In this document: positions 25,701 to 37,517 of the stretch, piece after piece
Position numbering within the stretch: the first letter of the stretch is position 1
How the letters are laid out: every line of letters begins with the position of its first letter
Source of the DNA: Cucumis sativus
Lineage: Eukaryota > Streptophyta > Magnoliopsida > Cucurbitales > Cucurbitaceae
Direction: 5' to 3'
DNA: 64,000 bases
Assembly: GCF_000004075.3 (NCBI RefSeq)
Contig: NC_026655.2
Location: forward strand, 3,720,001 to 3,784,000
Program-made: the position numbers and the translations under genes
Notes under the pieces: generated by a model
The model's database searches: none
What the model was told of the DNA's origin: nothing
What the model saw: only the letters and a program-made list of their open reading frames with translations

Positions 25701-26716
25701 AAAACAATCTTCATCCGCTAATTTCATCCAAAATACAAATAGCTTCTGCGAAGATACAAAAACATCGAGCACATTGAAAGAGAAAAGAACACTCGGCATG
25801 AAACTTACCCTTATCAGTTCAAAACTTTGAGGTCGTGAATCTATTAGTGTGTCCTTTTCTTTCTTTAGCTGCATGATTAGAAATTATACCAATTAAAGAA
25901 AAAGCTTAAAGAAGATGAAAAGGCACAAAGTTATTAAATTTTCCCCAATATACAGTACACATATAATACTTAAGCACATTAATGTCTAATCTTATTTTAA
26001 GAAAAAGGAACTTTATGTCCAAACTTGAGCCAATATCACAGACATTATACGAGTCACAAGAAGAATATTTCCCACAACTTGAAGCAATACAACCACTTAT
26101 AGTAATTTTAATTTCCAAACTCGTGTCACGAGAGAAACTTGCAGCAAGTAGACAGAAAATATACCTGCCGACATCTTGTCCCAATCTCTAGAAGTTCCTC
26201 TAAATCAGATGAACTATAGCTATTGCTCCTGCGACTGAACATTGGTGAAATAGAATCCTTAGACTTACGAGGAATGCACAGGGGACAAGGCCAATTACCT
26301 GGACATGTAAAACCATCAGAGAAAACGTAAAACACGAAATTATTTATAATAATTACTAAACCATGATCATAAACAAACTCCCACAAAGAATAAAAAGGAA
26401 AACCCAACTACAGTTTTCATTTACAAAATGGGAATTTTTTTTTAAAAAATGTCAATTTCAATTTTCAAACAAAAGGTCCACAGTTGGGCACATAGAAAAG
26501 GAATTACACCTCCATCCCTTTTACAACTACAGGTTCAGTTAATGAAAAAGGATAATAAGGTTCAACAAATTCATCACAACAAGCCAAAAATCCCTTCAAA
26601 CAAATTACAGGAAACTTTAACCAAGTAATCCATACGCAAAGCATATTGAACAATGAACAATACTTTGCTTTTATTTACCGGAAGCTGAAAAAAAAAAAAC
26701 TAGACAGGAAAGTACC
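22733..26716 (-). CDS. Long coiled-coil ('myosin heavy chain-related') protein, start unresolved
   Basis: No biochemical role is known to me; homologues are annotated only as myosin heavy chain-related coiled-coil proteins, and by synteny this matches Arabidopsis At5g61200/At5g07890. Exons in transcript order are: one ending at 26716, then 26165-26298, 25809-25868, 25473-25575, 23998-24574, 23230-23362, 22871-23038 and 22733-22789. From exon 2 onward phases agree and give 409 residues. The N-terminal part has SEDKVRFRLG and NWPCPLCIPRK, a short CxxC-bearing motif, then a serine-rich stretch and SDLEELLEIGTRC. The rest is almost continuous coiled coil, for example LEKELTNCTQEIDYLQDQL, LESQCEIESMKLDMLAMEQR and LAQEMAELRYQITGLLEEE. 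It ends with VLKGQNRSFPVARCMREI. The first exon has no in-frame ATG, only a TGA just upstream, so the gene may use an unseen 5' exon or may be damaged. Confidence 0.78.
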
Positions 26717-27302
26717 TAAGCGAAAGCGAACTTTATCCTCCGAATATTGATGATTTTGAAAGAGAAATGGCTCGCAGAAAACGTACAAGGAAGCGAATTT
26801 GAATCCTTGGAAAGCAAATTCAATAACAGTCGAGAAAATGCATCAAAATTGATTTGGTTTCCAAATTCCAATAATTGTCGGGTCCCATCCCTTCGCCAGC
26901 AAAGAAAAATGGCGGAGATTTCAAGCTGTCATGAATCATTGCGGTGGAATTGAATTGAACTGATTTGGGCCGGTTTAACACTTCAAATATTTATAGAGTT
27001 GGGCCTCAACGGCCCAAACAAATATAAATTTAACAATTAAAGATTTATTAAAATAAATATTGTTTATTTCATATTTTTAGTATATTTACTGAAAAATGGT
27101 TAAAAAAACTATAATTAATTTTATATTTTAGTAGTTTTTTTACAAGGGTTTAGGATTTAAGAAATTTTAAATGTTACGAAATATTATAATTTTCAACTTT
27201 AAAAACTAGTTGACGATCAATGATAGATCACAAAATTAAAAAACAATCATTATTGAATCTATGTCATAATTTCTATGTAAAGGATAGTCTTAAAACTTCT
27301 TT

Positions 27303-27345
27303 TTAGGGTTCGACCAGCTTACACGTGTGTAGGTGACCTCTTAGT
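27303..27345. repeat. Decayed fragment of dispersed SINE-like repeat
   Basis: A short stretch containing GACCAGCTTACACG matches the core of the repeat at 4836-4980. Only this core is recognisable, so the boundaries are approximate. Confidence 0.35.
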
Positions 27346-27690
27346 TAGATATTAAGACTATGTCTTCTTTTTTTACTACTAGGTTGTGATGGTTAAATTT
27401 AAAATATTTTTAAAAAAATGATTAGCAATATTTGTGTTTATACACGGTGGTTCCTAAAACTTTAAGATGAGTGAGGTATAAATGAAAAGCTTAGAATTTT
27501 GCCTTTATATCCATTTTTTAAATGCATATATATTTATAAAAGCACATTTTATTAAATAAACCGAACAATGATATGAATTTCAATTTTTAGTCTCTTAATG
27601 TATGTCTTACCTAATCGAGCTAGGTTTAAATCGACGTTTATAAACTAACACCAAAGGTTTGAGTAGCTATTTTAACACTATGTACTGGAA

Positions 27691-27766
27691 AGAAAATATA
27701 GAGAGTAATGAATTTGTGTCGAAAAGTAAGAAAATATAGAGAGTAATGAATTTGTGTCGAAAAGTA
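27691..27766. repeat. Perfect 38-bp tandem duplication
   Basis: Two head-to-tail copies (27691-27728 and 27729-27766) start with AGAAAATATAGAGAGTAATG and are identical. The absence of divergence suggests a recent slippage or repair duplication. Confidence 0.95.
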
Positions 27767-29648
27767 ATGTTATGCATTATATAACATCACATGTAGTACG
27801 ATCTCATAAGTCGAAGCTACATTTACAAGTGATTTTTAAATGCCCATCAAATCAATATTGATTCAACTACTCTCATAAAGCTTACATCAATAGAAGATAT
27901 TTATAGTTTTAACATTTACATAAAAATAAAAATGAGAAAGATTATGAACTATACGGTTTAACATTTGAATGTTGACGAAGCCTTAATTATACTAATTGAC
28001 ATTAAAAGTTTTAATTATACTAATTTTACAAATAGATCCATAAAAGAGTGAAATCAAATTAATATTTACGAAAAATTATAAAAATTCAAAAAACGTAGAA
28101 TGTTATTAAGGTACAAAATGTTTGCTTCTTGATTTTTGTCTACAGTAGAATAGAAATACTATTCCACTGTTTACGTCGAATATCGAACCACAAAAACGTA
28201 ATAATATCGACACAAATATCTAAAATTTGAATGAAAATTTAAATAAGATGTTATGGTATTTTATAAAAAAGTTTATAATTTATCCAAACTGTTTGATAAC
28301 CCAATTTAAAATTAGAAGAAGACCAAAAATAGTATAATAAATAGCAAATCAATCTAACCAATCCATGCCACTTTGCTTAATCCCAACACAATAGTGGGGT
28401 AACCCCATTTGTCCAACCTACAATACAATACTTTACTTTAATTTGAATTCATAATTACCCATTAAGATGAATTAGTTAATTGACTAAGGTGAAAAATGAT
28501 ATCCCCCACCCAAAAAGAAAATCAACCAAAACATAAGTAAAGAATCATTCCCTTTTGTTTTCATTTCCCAAATTAACATTTCAACCAAATCAAATCACAT
28601 AGAAAAGTTAAAGAAATTAATATTGAAATCAATAAACTCCCCCTTTTGATAATGTTTAGTGCTTAATTACATGTAAAGAAAAAGCTTAGTTAAATAAAAA
28701 AGAACACCCAACACCCTCTAATGTGGCAAACTCACAAGCCCTATTGGAAGTGTACTTAAATGCACCAAAAGAAGTTAGTTAGACTTCTTCTTAATTAGAT
28801 CCCTAAAGATTTGAAAAGTCACTTTACCATTATTATTGCTTACTTAATATCTTATTATATCATTAATAGTTTTTGTTAAACTTCCATCACCCAATTAAAT
28901 TTTTTGTTTCATTCGTTCATCATCCTAAACTTTCTCATTTGTTTTATTTCACTTTTACACTTCCAAATTTATATTCATTTTAGTTTGAAGTTCTTAAGTA
29001 CTTAATATAATATATACCATTCTAACTTATATGAACTCTACTAATACTATGTTAAGTAGAAATTTGGGTACAATGGTGAAGATAAAGATTATGCAAAATT
29101 TAAGTATTAAATTTGAAGGACTAAGGTAAAGTATAAAATGAAGAGAGAAACGTTTCAATAGGTAGAACTGATTTTCATAATGGAAGGGAAGATGGATAAT
29201 TGAATCTCAGGCTGGAATGTGGAAGAAACAGATTTGAAGAAGTGGGTAAAAACCAATTCAATGGAAGGTGAGGTATAGAGTATTGAGTTATATGAAATGG
29301 TTGCAAATTCATCGTCTTTTTTTGTTTGACATTGTGTTAGAAGTAGGAATGGAGGTTTGAAGGATAGTGCATTGTGTGAATCGAACTATGTTTACATGTA
29401 AAATCAATACTAAAAAGAGGAGTTGAGAGAAGGTGTGTTTCCAAATCAAACCCAAACAAGAAGCAAAAAAGACTCATCTTTCCATTGCTGAATTTTTGCA
29501 ATCTTACAAATTATAACAAAAACCATCATATTGATTCAGAAAAATTATAACTTGGATTTCCAAATCTGTTTAAAGAATCAATGAATCATAGCGAAAAAGG
29601 GTAAAGGCTATACTGTACAATGCCCGAACCAGCAAGCAAACCAAGCAC

Positions 29649-31166
29649 TCAAATCAAACCCACTAATGCTTGCTCGTGCGAATGGCTTCCACCGACCCAC
29701 CATGGCTCCATAGACCCCAAATGGCTGCTGCCCTCTTCATCGATTGGTGCTGGGAGATTCAGATCCAGGTAGTCTCTTATTTCTGCCTCTGGTTTCTGAT
29801 TCGATTTGGTTTCTGGCAATTTGTTTCTGGATTCTGACCCATTTATTAAATGGGACCTTTTATGGCCGCCCAAAGCTTGGCCTGAACTAAAAATCTTGAA
29901 GCAAATTGAGCATTGATGATGCTTTCTGATCTTTTTCTCATAACCCATGTGAATTTCTGATTCCTGGTGATTTTCCACCTCTAATGCTGTGGCTGTGGAC
30001 TTACTTTCAAATGTTGGGTCGTTTGAAATCTCCGTTTCGATGCTATTTTCACTGTTTTCTGTCTTTGAAGCTAAGCATCCTTTGGTTTTCTTGTGACTGG
30101 CTCTATGCCCACCAAGTGCTTGATATGAGTGAAAGATCTTGTTGCAAGAATTACACTGGAATTTGCTTCTCTTTCCTTTGCTTTTGTATGATTCTGAGTT
30201 TAGTTCATTGGGTGTTGATCTTCTGAAGGAATTTGACCTCAATTCCCCATTTGAAAGCTCATGGAACTTTCTCTGATCTGAATTGAACTTACTGGAATTG
30301 AATTGAGGTTGGTTAATGTCAGTTTGGTTGTTGGAACTTGATCCAAATATGTCATCTTGCTGAAACTTCTCTTCGTTCTTGTTCATCTTGACAGCAGAAG
30401 CACTGATTTCTGAGTTTGACTCTTCAAATTTGAGACACCCAGAATCCATCTCACTGAGCTTCAACTTTCTGCTGTGGAAGTCTTTCAATTGCCCCATGTA
30501 TACAGAAGGAATAGCTTCAACAACTTTGGAGAAATGATTTTTTGGAACTAGAGATGGAACTTGTTTAGGCATAAAGTTGTTGTCAGAAGACTCGGTGGTT
30601 GAATAAAACCCACCAACATCTCTAGAAAGCATCATTAAACACAAAGCAACCTCTTCTTGTTCTTGATCATTCTGATCAGAAACAGATGAAGAAGCAGCAG
30701 CAGCAGCAATAGCAGCAAATGAAAAAGAAGATGAAATTTCAGCAGCCATGTACCTTGTTTGTTTCCTGGATCTCTTCCCACGATTTGCACCTGCAGTTTC
30801 ATTATCTGATTGGCTATCAAACTCCAAATTACTAGAAACTCTCTCAGTTTCTGTTGAGTGACATTTCATATGGCCAAACAGGGCCTTCCAAGACTGAAAG
30901 CTTTTACCACATTCTCTACAGAACCTGTCCTCAGCACTGAATTCAGCAAGCTTGCAAGTCTTTCTGGGGTTCTTTCTAAGACTATAACCATCAGAAGTCC
31001 CATCTCCCAGAAACTTTCCAGCTTTTTTCAAATTCATCTTCTTCGGATTTTCCCCAGTTTCACTATTGATAAAATGGGACCGCATGTGACCTCCTAAAGA
31101 TCTCCCACAAGGGAAGCTCCTATTGCACAACTTGCAGAAGTGTTTGAACTCTCGATTAGCCTCCAT
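29649..31166 (-). CDS. ZAT-type C2H2 zinc-finger repressor with four fingers (505 aa)
   Basis: This is a plant C2H2 transcription factor of the ZAT1/ZAT4/ZAT9 group, a nuclear DNA-binding repressor in stress and development. The gene is intronless. The start is the ATG at 31166; a TTG two codons upstream is not a plant start. Fingers lie at residues 10-31 (CKLCNRSF with SLGGHMRSH), 82-103 (CRECGKSF with [10 protein letters not shown]), 337-358 (CNSCNKIF with [10 protein letters not shown]) and 418-439 (CSICFKIF with [10 protein letters not shown]). The last two carry the plant QALGGH signature; the second has ALFGH, usual for its position in this group. After an alanine/serine run comes [13 protein letters not shown], the L-box-like motif. 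DLNLPAP at 468-474 is an EAR motif expected to recruit TOPLESS. A long 5' region with a CACGTG G-box near 31834 precedes the gene. The exact ZAT number cannot be assigned. Confidence 0.92.
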   Translation of the reverse strand: MEANREFKHFCKLCNRSFPCGRSLGGHMRSHFINSETGENPKKMNLKKAGKFLGDGTSDGYSLRKNPRKTCKLAEFSAEDRFCRECGKSFQSWKALFGHMKCHSTETERVSSNLEFDSQSDNETAGANRGKRSRKQTRYMAAEISSSFSFAAIAAAAASSSVSDQNDQEQEEVALCLMMLSRDVGGFYSTTESSDNNFMPKQVPSLVPKNHFSKVVEAIPSVYMGQLKDFHSRKLKLSEMDSGCLKFEESNSEISASAVKMNKNEEKFQQDDIFGSSSNNQTDINQPQFNSSKFNSDQRKFHELSNGELRSNSFRRSTPNELNSESYKSKGKRSKFQCNSCNKIFHSYQALGGHRASHKKTKGCLASKTENSENSIETEISNDPTFESKSTATALEVENHQESEIHMGYEKKIRKHHQCSICFKIFSSGQALGGHKRSHLINGSESRNKLPETKSNQKPEAEIRDYLDLNLPAPIDEEGSSHLGSMEPWWVGGSHSHEQALVGLI

Positions 31167-33511
31167 CAGCAAAAACTAGGATTCAACAAGGAAGAAGCAG
31201 TAGAGATCCAAAATCCAGCCAAAGCCAACTGTAACAATGCTAAAGCCAAAGCTCAGAGATAGAAAGAAAGAGAGAGGAGAGGAAGAAAAAAGAAGACAAC
31301 CCAGATCAGAAAATTAAAGTAGAGAGCTCAAATTTAGTGAGTAAAGTAGTAAACTCCATAAGAGCAGAGGAAGCTTAATCTTTTCTTTGTTTTTTCCTTT
31401 TTCTGATGTGATGACAGAAAACACATCTCTCAGATTTGATGAATTCTAGTGATGGAGAGAAAGAAGAGGATCTGATGCACAAAAGGTGGAAAAAGGGAAA
31501 GCTTGGTTAATGTAAGTTCCAAATAGCTTTTTTCTCTCACCACTAGCTTCTGTTGGGCAGTTGAAAGTTTTAAGGGAAGGAAGGGAGAAAAAAGAAAAAA
31601 GCAAAGAAAGAAAAATAATGTTAGAAGTTTGGGGGAGGTGCTACTTTTATTGCTAATGATGGATATGAACAAAGCATGGAAGAAAAATAAAAAGGGGAAG
31701 CTAAGTTTAAGCTTAGGTTAGGCAGGTAGTGAGTGATTGTTTCTTTTATTTGTGACTATGTTGGGAGGAGAAATCCATGCATGAAAGCAAAGATAAAGAG
31801 AAAGGGAGAGAGGTAAATAAGAAGAAAGCAAGGAGCACGTGCAGGAAGTGAAGTGACCCACAAATCCAATGGCTCAAGATTTGTCTTTGCTTACTGGTGA
31901 CTATCCCTATGGTTGAGGAACCTCCTAAACTAACTGTCTTCCTAACAATTCCTTCCTTTGTCTTCATATAAAGGAATTGCATCTCTCTTTTTTTCCTCTT
32001 TCTGTGGGCCTCTTATTCTATCATTTGGACTTATATATATAAATATATCTCATTTTGTCCCTTTTCTTTCTTTGTTATTACTATCCAAAATGACTCAGTT
32101 CTAATGGAGCAGTTCTATACTGTTTCACACCACAGTATTCAATCAATCTTCATTTGATGGAACCAAATACTATGCTTTTCTTTTTAAAAAAAAAAAAAAA
32201 AATCAAACACTATGGACCCGTTACATAACTGTTACGTTTTTTTCTTTGTATGTTTTTCATCGTTCAAAATTAAGTTTATTTTTTCTCAATTTCTTACCTG
32301 ATTTTCTATTAAATTCTTAACGAGATTTCAAGAATAAAAACCTCTTTTCAAAAATTACATTTCTAGTTTTCAAATTCCGGCTTTGTTTTTAAGATATCAA
32401 TAAAAGTGGATAACGAAAAACAAAAAAACAAATGATTATCAAACTAGGTTTATAATTCAAGTTTAGAATCAATCGACTAATTTAATTGATCATATATGCA
32501 CTCAAGTTACATATGCTATAACGTTTGGAACTACATTTTCAAACATTAATGATCATATACCCCGTATCGGTACTACTTTTAATCATTCAACGTCAATTTT
32601 AATAGGATGAGGCATGCGTATTTTAAACAATTAATAGATTTTGAATAATTAAAAGTATATTTTCAAGCGATTTTAAACATTTCAAGACCACTTCGTACAT
32701 GCACTAGATCGTAGTCTTGTTTTTCATGCACGACTTTATTTTTGGATCATTGGTCCTAATTTAGTACTGTTTTTTCGGTCACTCGGTTTCTTGTTGTATA
32801 TAAATTTAGATACTAAAAGACAAAGCTATTTGTGTATTAGATTTTATTTTAAAAGCAAGGAAGAGATTATTTTTGCAAATGATGTATTAAGTGAAATACA
32901 TTCATTTAAGGTAATACATACACAAATATAATGGGAAAGAACAGTGTAATGAACTGTGGAATGATAGAAATGTGAAGATGGTGTTAAACATTAATGATTT
33001 ATTTGTTGTGAACCACTTTTTTGTATTTCTGTGGGCTGAATAATCAATGTTTGCTTAGGTAACTTGAAAATACAATATATCACAAGATTGAACATGGAAT
33101 GGAAAGCACTTTGCCTTTTGAAGATGCCAAGTGGTCCATTTTTAACTCTCTCCCTCTTGTAGATGTATAAGTACTTGTCTTTTCTATTAACGTTCGTTTT
33201 TATTGATTATTACTAATTGCGAGAACAGTGGATTAAACCTTGACCTCAAAAGGTCAAGAAATAGTCTATATATAGCTAATCTCGCTTTGGCTTTAATTCA
33301 AATTTTCGAGTATTAGTAAGAATAACAACAAACAAAACTGTATGTCAGTATATAACATTGTAAAACAATTTAGAAAATGAGTCTATAACATACGGTAGGA
33401 ACATTTGTTGATGTGATTCCATGTGCTTTATTTCATTTTCAGTAAATTAATTAACTACTTAGAAATAAGTATTGATTGAGTGCTTAAAGAAAATCAAAAG
33501 TTAAAAGCAAG

Positions 33512-33575
33512 AAGCATACTTCAACTGGTATAGTGTTTATACTACTGATCTAAAAGTTCAAAGTTCGATTTAAGT
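33512..33575 (+). repeat. tRNA-like (possible SINE head) sequence
   Basis: The stretch reads CTTCAACTGGTATAGTG, resembling an RNA polymerase III A box, and about 30 bases later AAAGTTCGATTTAAG, resembling a B box (GTTCGANNC) with the last position changed. No acceptor stem closes, so it is not a functional tRNA. A tRNA-derived SINE head is the best guess. Confidence 0.35.
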
Positions 33576-33692
33576 TCAAATAACTCGACATGTTCTAAAC
33601 ATTGGAATAAAATTGAAAATTCAAATTTGAATAGGACAATCTAAGTTATGCTACAATTGCTCTAAAGTGGATGGATGACTTTTTTTATTATA

Positions 33693-33790
33693 TGTGAACG
33701 TCCAAACCAGCTTACACGAACCTTAACTAATCTCAAGGAACACAATCTATTTGATCTTCGTATCAAGAAAACTCGAACAAAATGGCATGC
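33693..33790. repeat. Dispersed SINE-like repeat copy
   Basis: It follows a T-rich run and contains GTCCAAACCAGCTTACACG and then CTAATCTCA, the same order as in the copy at 4836-4980. More than ten substitutions separate the two, so both insertions are old. Confidence 0.45.
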
Positions 33791-34703
33791 ATTTACTGTA
33801 AAAACACACTCATCACACTAACACACTCATCACACTCTTGTTGAAGTAAAAAAAAAGGGTTGGCTCTTGTTATAGACATGGCCGGCTTGTCATTGAATAA
33901 TAAACAAATGTCACTGTCAAATTAGCTCGAAAAATGAAAAGGAAAGGAAAAGTTCATTTGCTTCCACTTGACTTCAATGGCAGGCTGCTGCTTGTCTGTT
34001 TATATGAGTGTTCTGAACTTTTCCTTGTTTTTTTCTTCAACCTCTTAAACAACAGCAAACCAAATCAATCCAAATAGAAGAAAGTGAAGAATAGTTACAA
34101 ACTTACAAGGCTTGGCTTTGAAATAAACAGAGTATAAGTATTTTTGCTGTTTCAAAGGAACTATCCCCCAACCCCATAATCATAATTATGTGTAATACTA
34201 CGCACAAATTATGAACAAAGATGAATGAACATTTGGGTTTAGTTTAATTTTGTGGGTCACCACATATGAACAAGGTCAAGCTATTGCTTTCTTTTTTTTC
34301 TCCCTTGGGGAGTTGGCTTTGGAGTAAAGGAAATTTGGGTTTCAAAAGTAATACTCATCAAGATCACATTTATTCTATTATACTATACTATAGAGTATAC
34401 TCCTTGAATCTGAAATGAAATTGAAACTTCACCTTTTTTACATGGGTTAATATATATATATAACTGAACAAGATGCTCGTTCGCTCACTCTTTTAGCTTT
34501 ATGCTTTTGTCTCTTGTTCTTCATCATCATGATTCGATGATATTTTGAAATCTACCTAATGATATTTTTCGTTCTTTTTGCTTTATATTGTATTATGTTT
34601 TTGTATTGAAAATTTGAAAAGTAACCTTTCTTATTTTTTACATGTCTTAATGTCTATTTGGAATGACTTTTTAAGTGTTTAAAAACACTTTTTAAAGTAC
34701 TCG

Positions 34704-34757
34704 AAAATGATTAGGAATGAAACTTAATTCAAAATGATTAGGAATGAAACTTAATTC
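34704..34757. repeat. Perfect 27-bp tandem duplication
   Basis: Two identical adjacent copies begin with AAAATGATTAGGAATG and end with TTAATTC. It lies in gene-free DNA. Confidence 0.95.
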
Positions 34758-37517
34758 ATGTGACGTGTGAGTTATTAAATGAATTATGATTCAAATGAAG
34801 CTTGTAACTTTCTAAATGGTGGATAAATTGGAGGACAAGAATGTACCAACCACTTTATTAAAGATATGGTTGGCAACCAAACTTTCAACAGAAAAATGAA
34901 GAGATGGGTAAAAGAGAATACTTGAAAATTGAAAGTGGCAATTTTTACATATTTTTCATTACCAAAAAATCATCTCATAAGCACCAATTGCATTCTTTAT
35001 GATATGATATTTAATATCTTAAATGTTTTTAAATCAAGGTGCCTCTTCATCGCTGGCTACAAATGGGTTGCTTTAAAACTCATTAAAATCAACTGCACAG
35101 ACAACAATGCTACTTTGAATTGAATCTCTCAAGAGAAAAAGAAGAAAATAGCAATGTCCAAAGATCATATTCTAATAATAATTTATGACTGGACCCTTTT
35201 GATTTACTAAGAGGAATATCAAACCAAAATCAATAAAATCCACATATTACAGAAGACCTAAATTTTACGATTCTTGAGTCTAACTATGGCATTTAACATA
35301 AGATAGTATAAGATAACCCTAAGACAGATAACTGAAGCTGATACATATATTCTAAGATTTAGAATCTAAGTTCACATTCCTGCAATGTTGTTCTCTTCAA
35401 AATCTACTTGAGTGGTTGATGAAAAGTAAAATTAGTATCCAAAATCATACAAAATGTTTAAGCTTGCACAAAATTGACAGCTTGAGGGTGATATGTCATA
35501 TCATATTCTGATAAACTAGGCCACTATTCATTTCATAAAGTGATCAAACTAGTGGTAGCTTACTATAAGAAGCATAATCCATTGTAAAATTGTCTTTGGT
35601 AAACCATGTTGTATAGCTAAAATATTAGGCCAAAGGGCACTGTATAAAAGAAAATACTCATCCAAAGGAATATGGATCTATATATGCAAAAGTTTGATTA
35701 ATCCAGCCTAACATAATATATACCAAGCAGCCTAACCCAACAAAATAAAATTAATTGAATGAATGATGCATATTATATGATACCAAGACGGAAAAAATGG
35801 ATAAGAGAAACTAAAAGGTAGTTTCCGAAGTGAAAGTTTATTCTTTCACTATAGAATTAGAAAACAAACTCCACTGCTAAATATAACAACAATATTGCAA
35901 ACAGCAGCAAAGAATGTTCTTGCAAATAGTGAAAATTTAGAAGCACTTTTCTACACTAATTGCATTCACTACTTGACCAATGATTTGAAAAATAGTATGT
36001 CTTTAGCATATCCTAGTGAAAGAACCATAAGAATAAAGAACAGATGTACAATATAATCTAAGAATATGAATATCAAATCAACATAGCCACATATTGGTTT
36101 ATCTATATTTCAAGTTTTTGATTCACGAAAAAGACCTAAACATTCGATTCACACGTATAATTTACAAACTTATCTAAAGTGCATGAGTTCAATGTACACA
36201 TACCACAAATGCATGGAATCTAACATGCTTCCAAAATTATGGCCATGTGGAGTTTTCCAATGGAATTGGTAAGCCAAGTGAGTTAGGCAAAAAGAAGGAT
36301 TCCAAAAGATTTAAAAAATGTCATGTGGAAGGTGACATGACACCAAAGATGGGCAAGGAACCAAAACCAGAGCTATAATGTAAATGTATTGGCTTGAGAA
36401 TATTCTAAGGATAAATAACATAGTTATCCACAACTCATACTAAAACAGAATAGAAATGAGCTTTTCATCAGAATATTAAAAGTAAATTTGTAATTGAAGT
36501 GATTCTCTTTCCATATTTTCTGTGGTCACAGACAAATCAAAGCCTAACAGTAAAAAGGAGTTAGCCATTAAAGGACAAATCTTCTGTTTATAAGTATTTG
36601 GGTCCCTACCTTGAACCATGATTGTGGGATCTCAAGTAGCTTCCAATGAACTGAAATAGCATTTCAACAATGCGATTAACGAATGAATACTTAGCACAGT
36701 GTTAGTAGAACATGAATCCCCCTTTCCACTTGGAAAGTGAATCAAAACACTAACTTTAGTGGCTACTTAAGCAGACAAAACATAATCAGCCAGGTGGTGG
36801 AACATCATTGTAATTTTACTGCTATCACCACTATCAAAAAGAAAATTCATTGGCTTTACTTCTCCACATTTGATTGGACAGACCAGATTTGTTTGGAGAA
36901 AAGCACCCATAAACTGTTATATACATTTAGAGGCACTATCCAAACTTCCAAGTTAAATACAAATTAGAGACTTGAATCTCTCTCGAAAAGTACAAAGTCT
37001 CAATAATGAGCAAAGGGTGACAATTTTCAAGCGTGCCTTTTGAAAGTTACATTTAAACCAAACTTCTTAAATTAATTTGAAGAGAGAAAGTTCATGAAGT
37101 TTCAACTCTGAAGATTACATATGATAGAGGTTCCATCAGGAATGTGAAAAAAATTTACACTTTTGTTTGATAATGGTTTACTAAGTGCATATGTGGTTGA
37201 AAATAAACAAGATCATAAACGCTATGAAACTGTTTAATCGCAACCACACACCAAAAACTATTTGGAAAGGACAAAGAAAACCTTGATAATGATCCGTGTT
37301 GAGAAACTCTATGTATATGTATATATTTATATAACAGATATCGTTGATATACAATCATGCCTCAGCTATAACCCATCAAGGGAAAAGAAACAAAAAAACA
37401 AAAACAAAATAGTAACCACTAGATCTTACCTCTATTGAGAGATGTGAATGGTGGCATAAAAAACTGAAATGATTCATACTCAAAACTGACCAATACAGGA
37501 AGGACTAAAACAAAATT

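Larger units (their letters stand above)
26950..29648. other. AT-rich intergenic region upstream of the coiled-coil gene
   Basis: No exon was found on either strand. It holds a decayed dispersed-repeat core near 27303-27345 and a perfect 38-bp tandem duplication at 27691-27766, each listed separately. The last few hundred bases should include the 3' end of the ZAT transcript. Confidence 0.5.
31167..37517. other. Large gene-poor region between ZAT and DGK1
   Basis: Over 6 kb carries no convincing coding exon. The right-hand part of the ZAT leader and promoter lies at about 31167-32050, with TATATATAAATATAT near 32033. A dispersed-repeat copy (33693-33790), a tRNA-like B-box stretch (about 33512-33575) and a 27-bp tandem duplication (34704-34757) are present. 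An open frame without an internal ATG near 36190-36380 (containing FSNGIGKPSELGKKKDSKRF) is the only protein-like stretch, and I regard it as unproven. Non-coding transcripts are possible but not visible from sequence. Confidence 0.5.

Noticed and set aside
36190..36380. Basic open frame containing FSNGIGKPSELGKKKDSKRF
   Set aside because: It has no ATG after the preceding stop, no splice partner that I can see, and no family match. It is kept only as a remark under the gene-free region.
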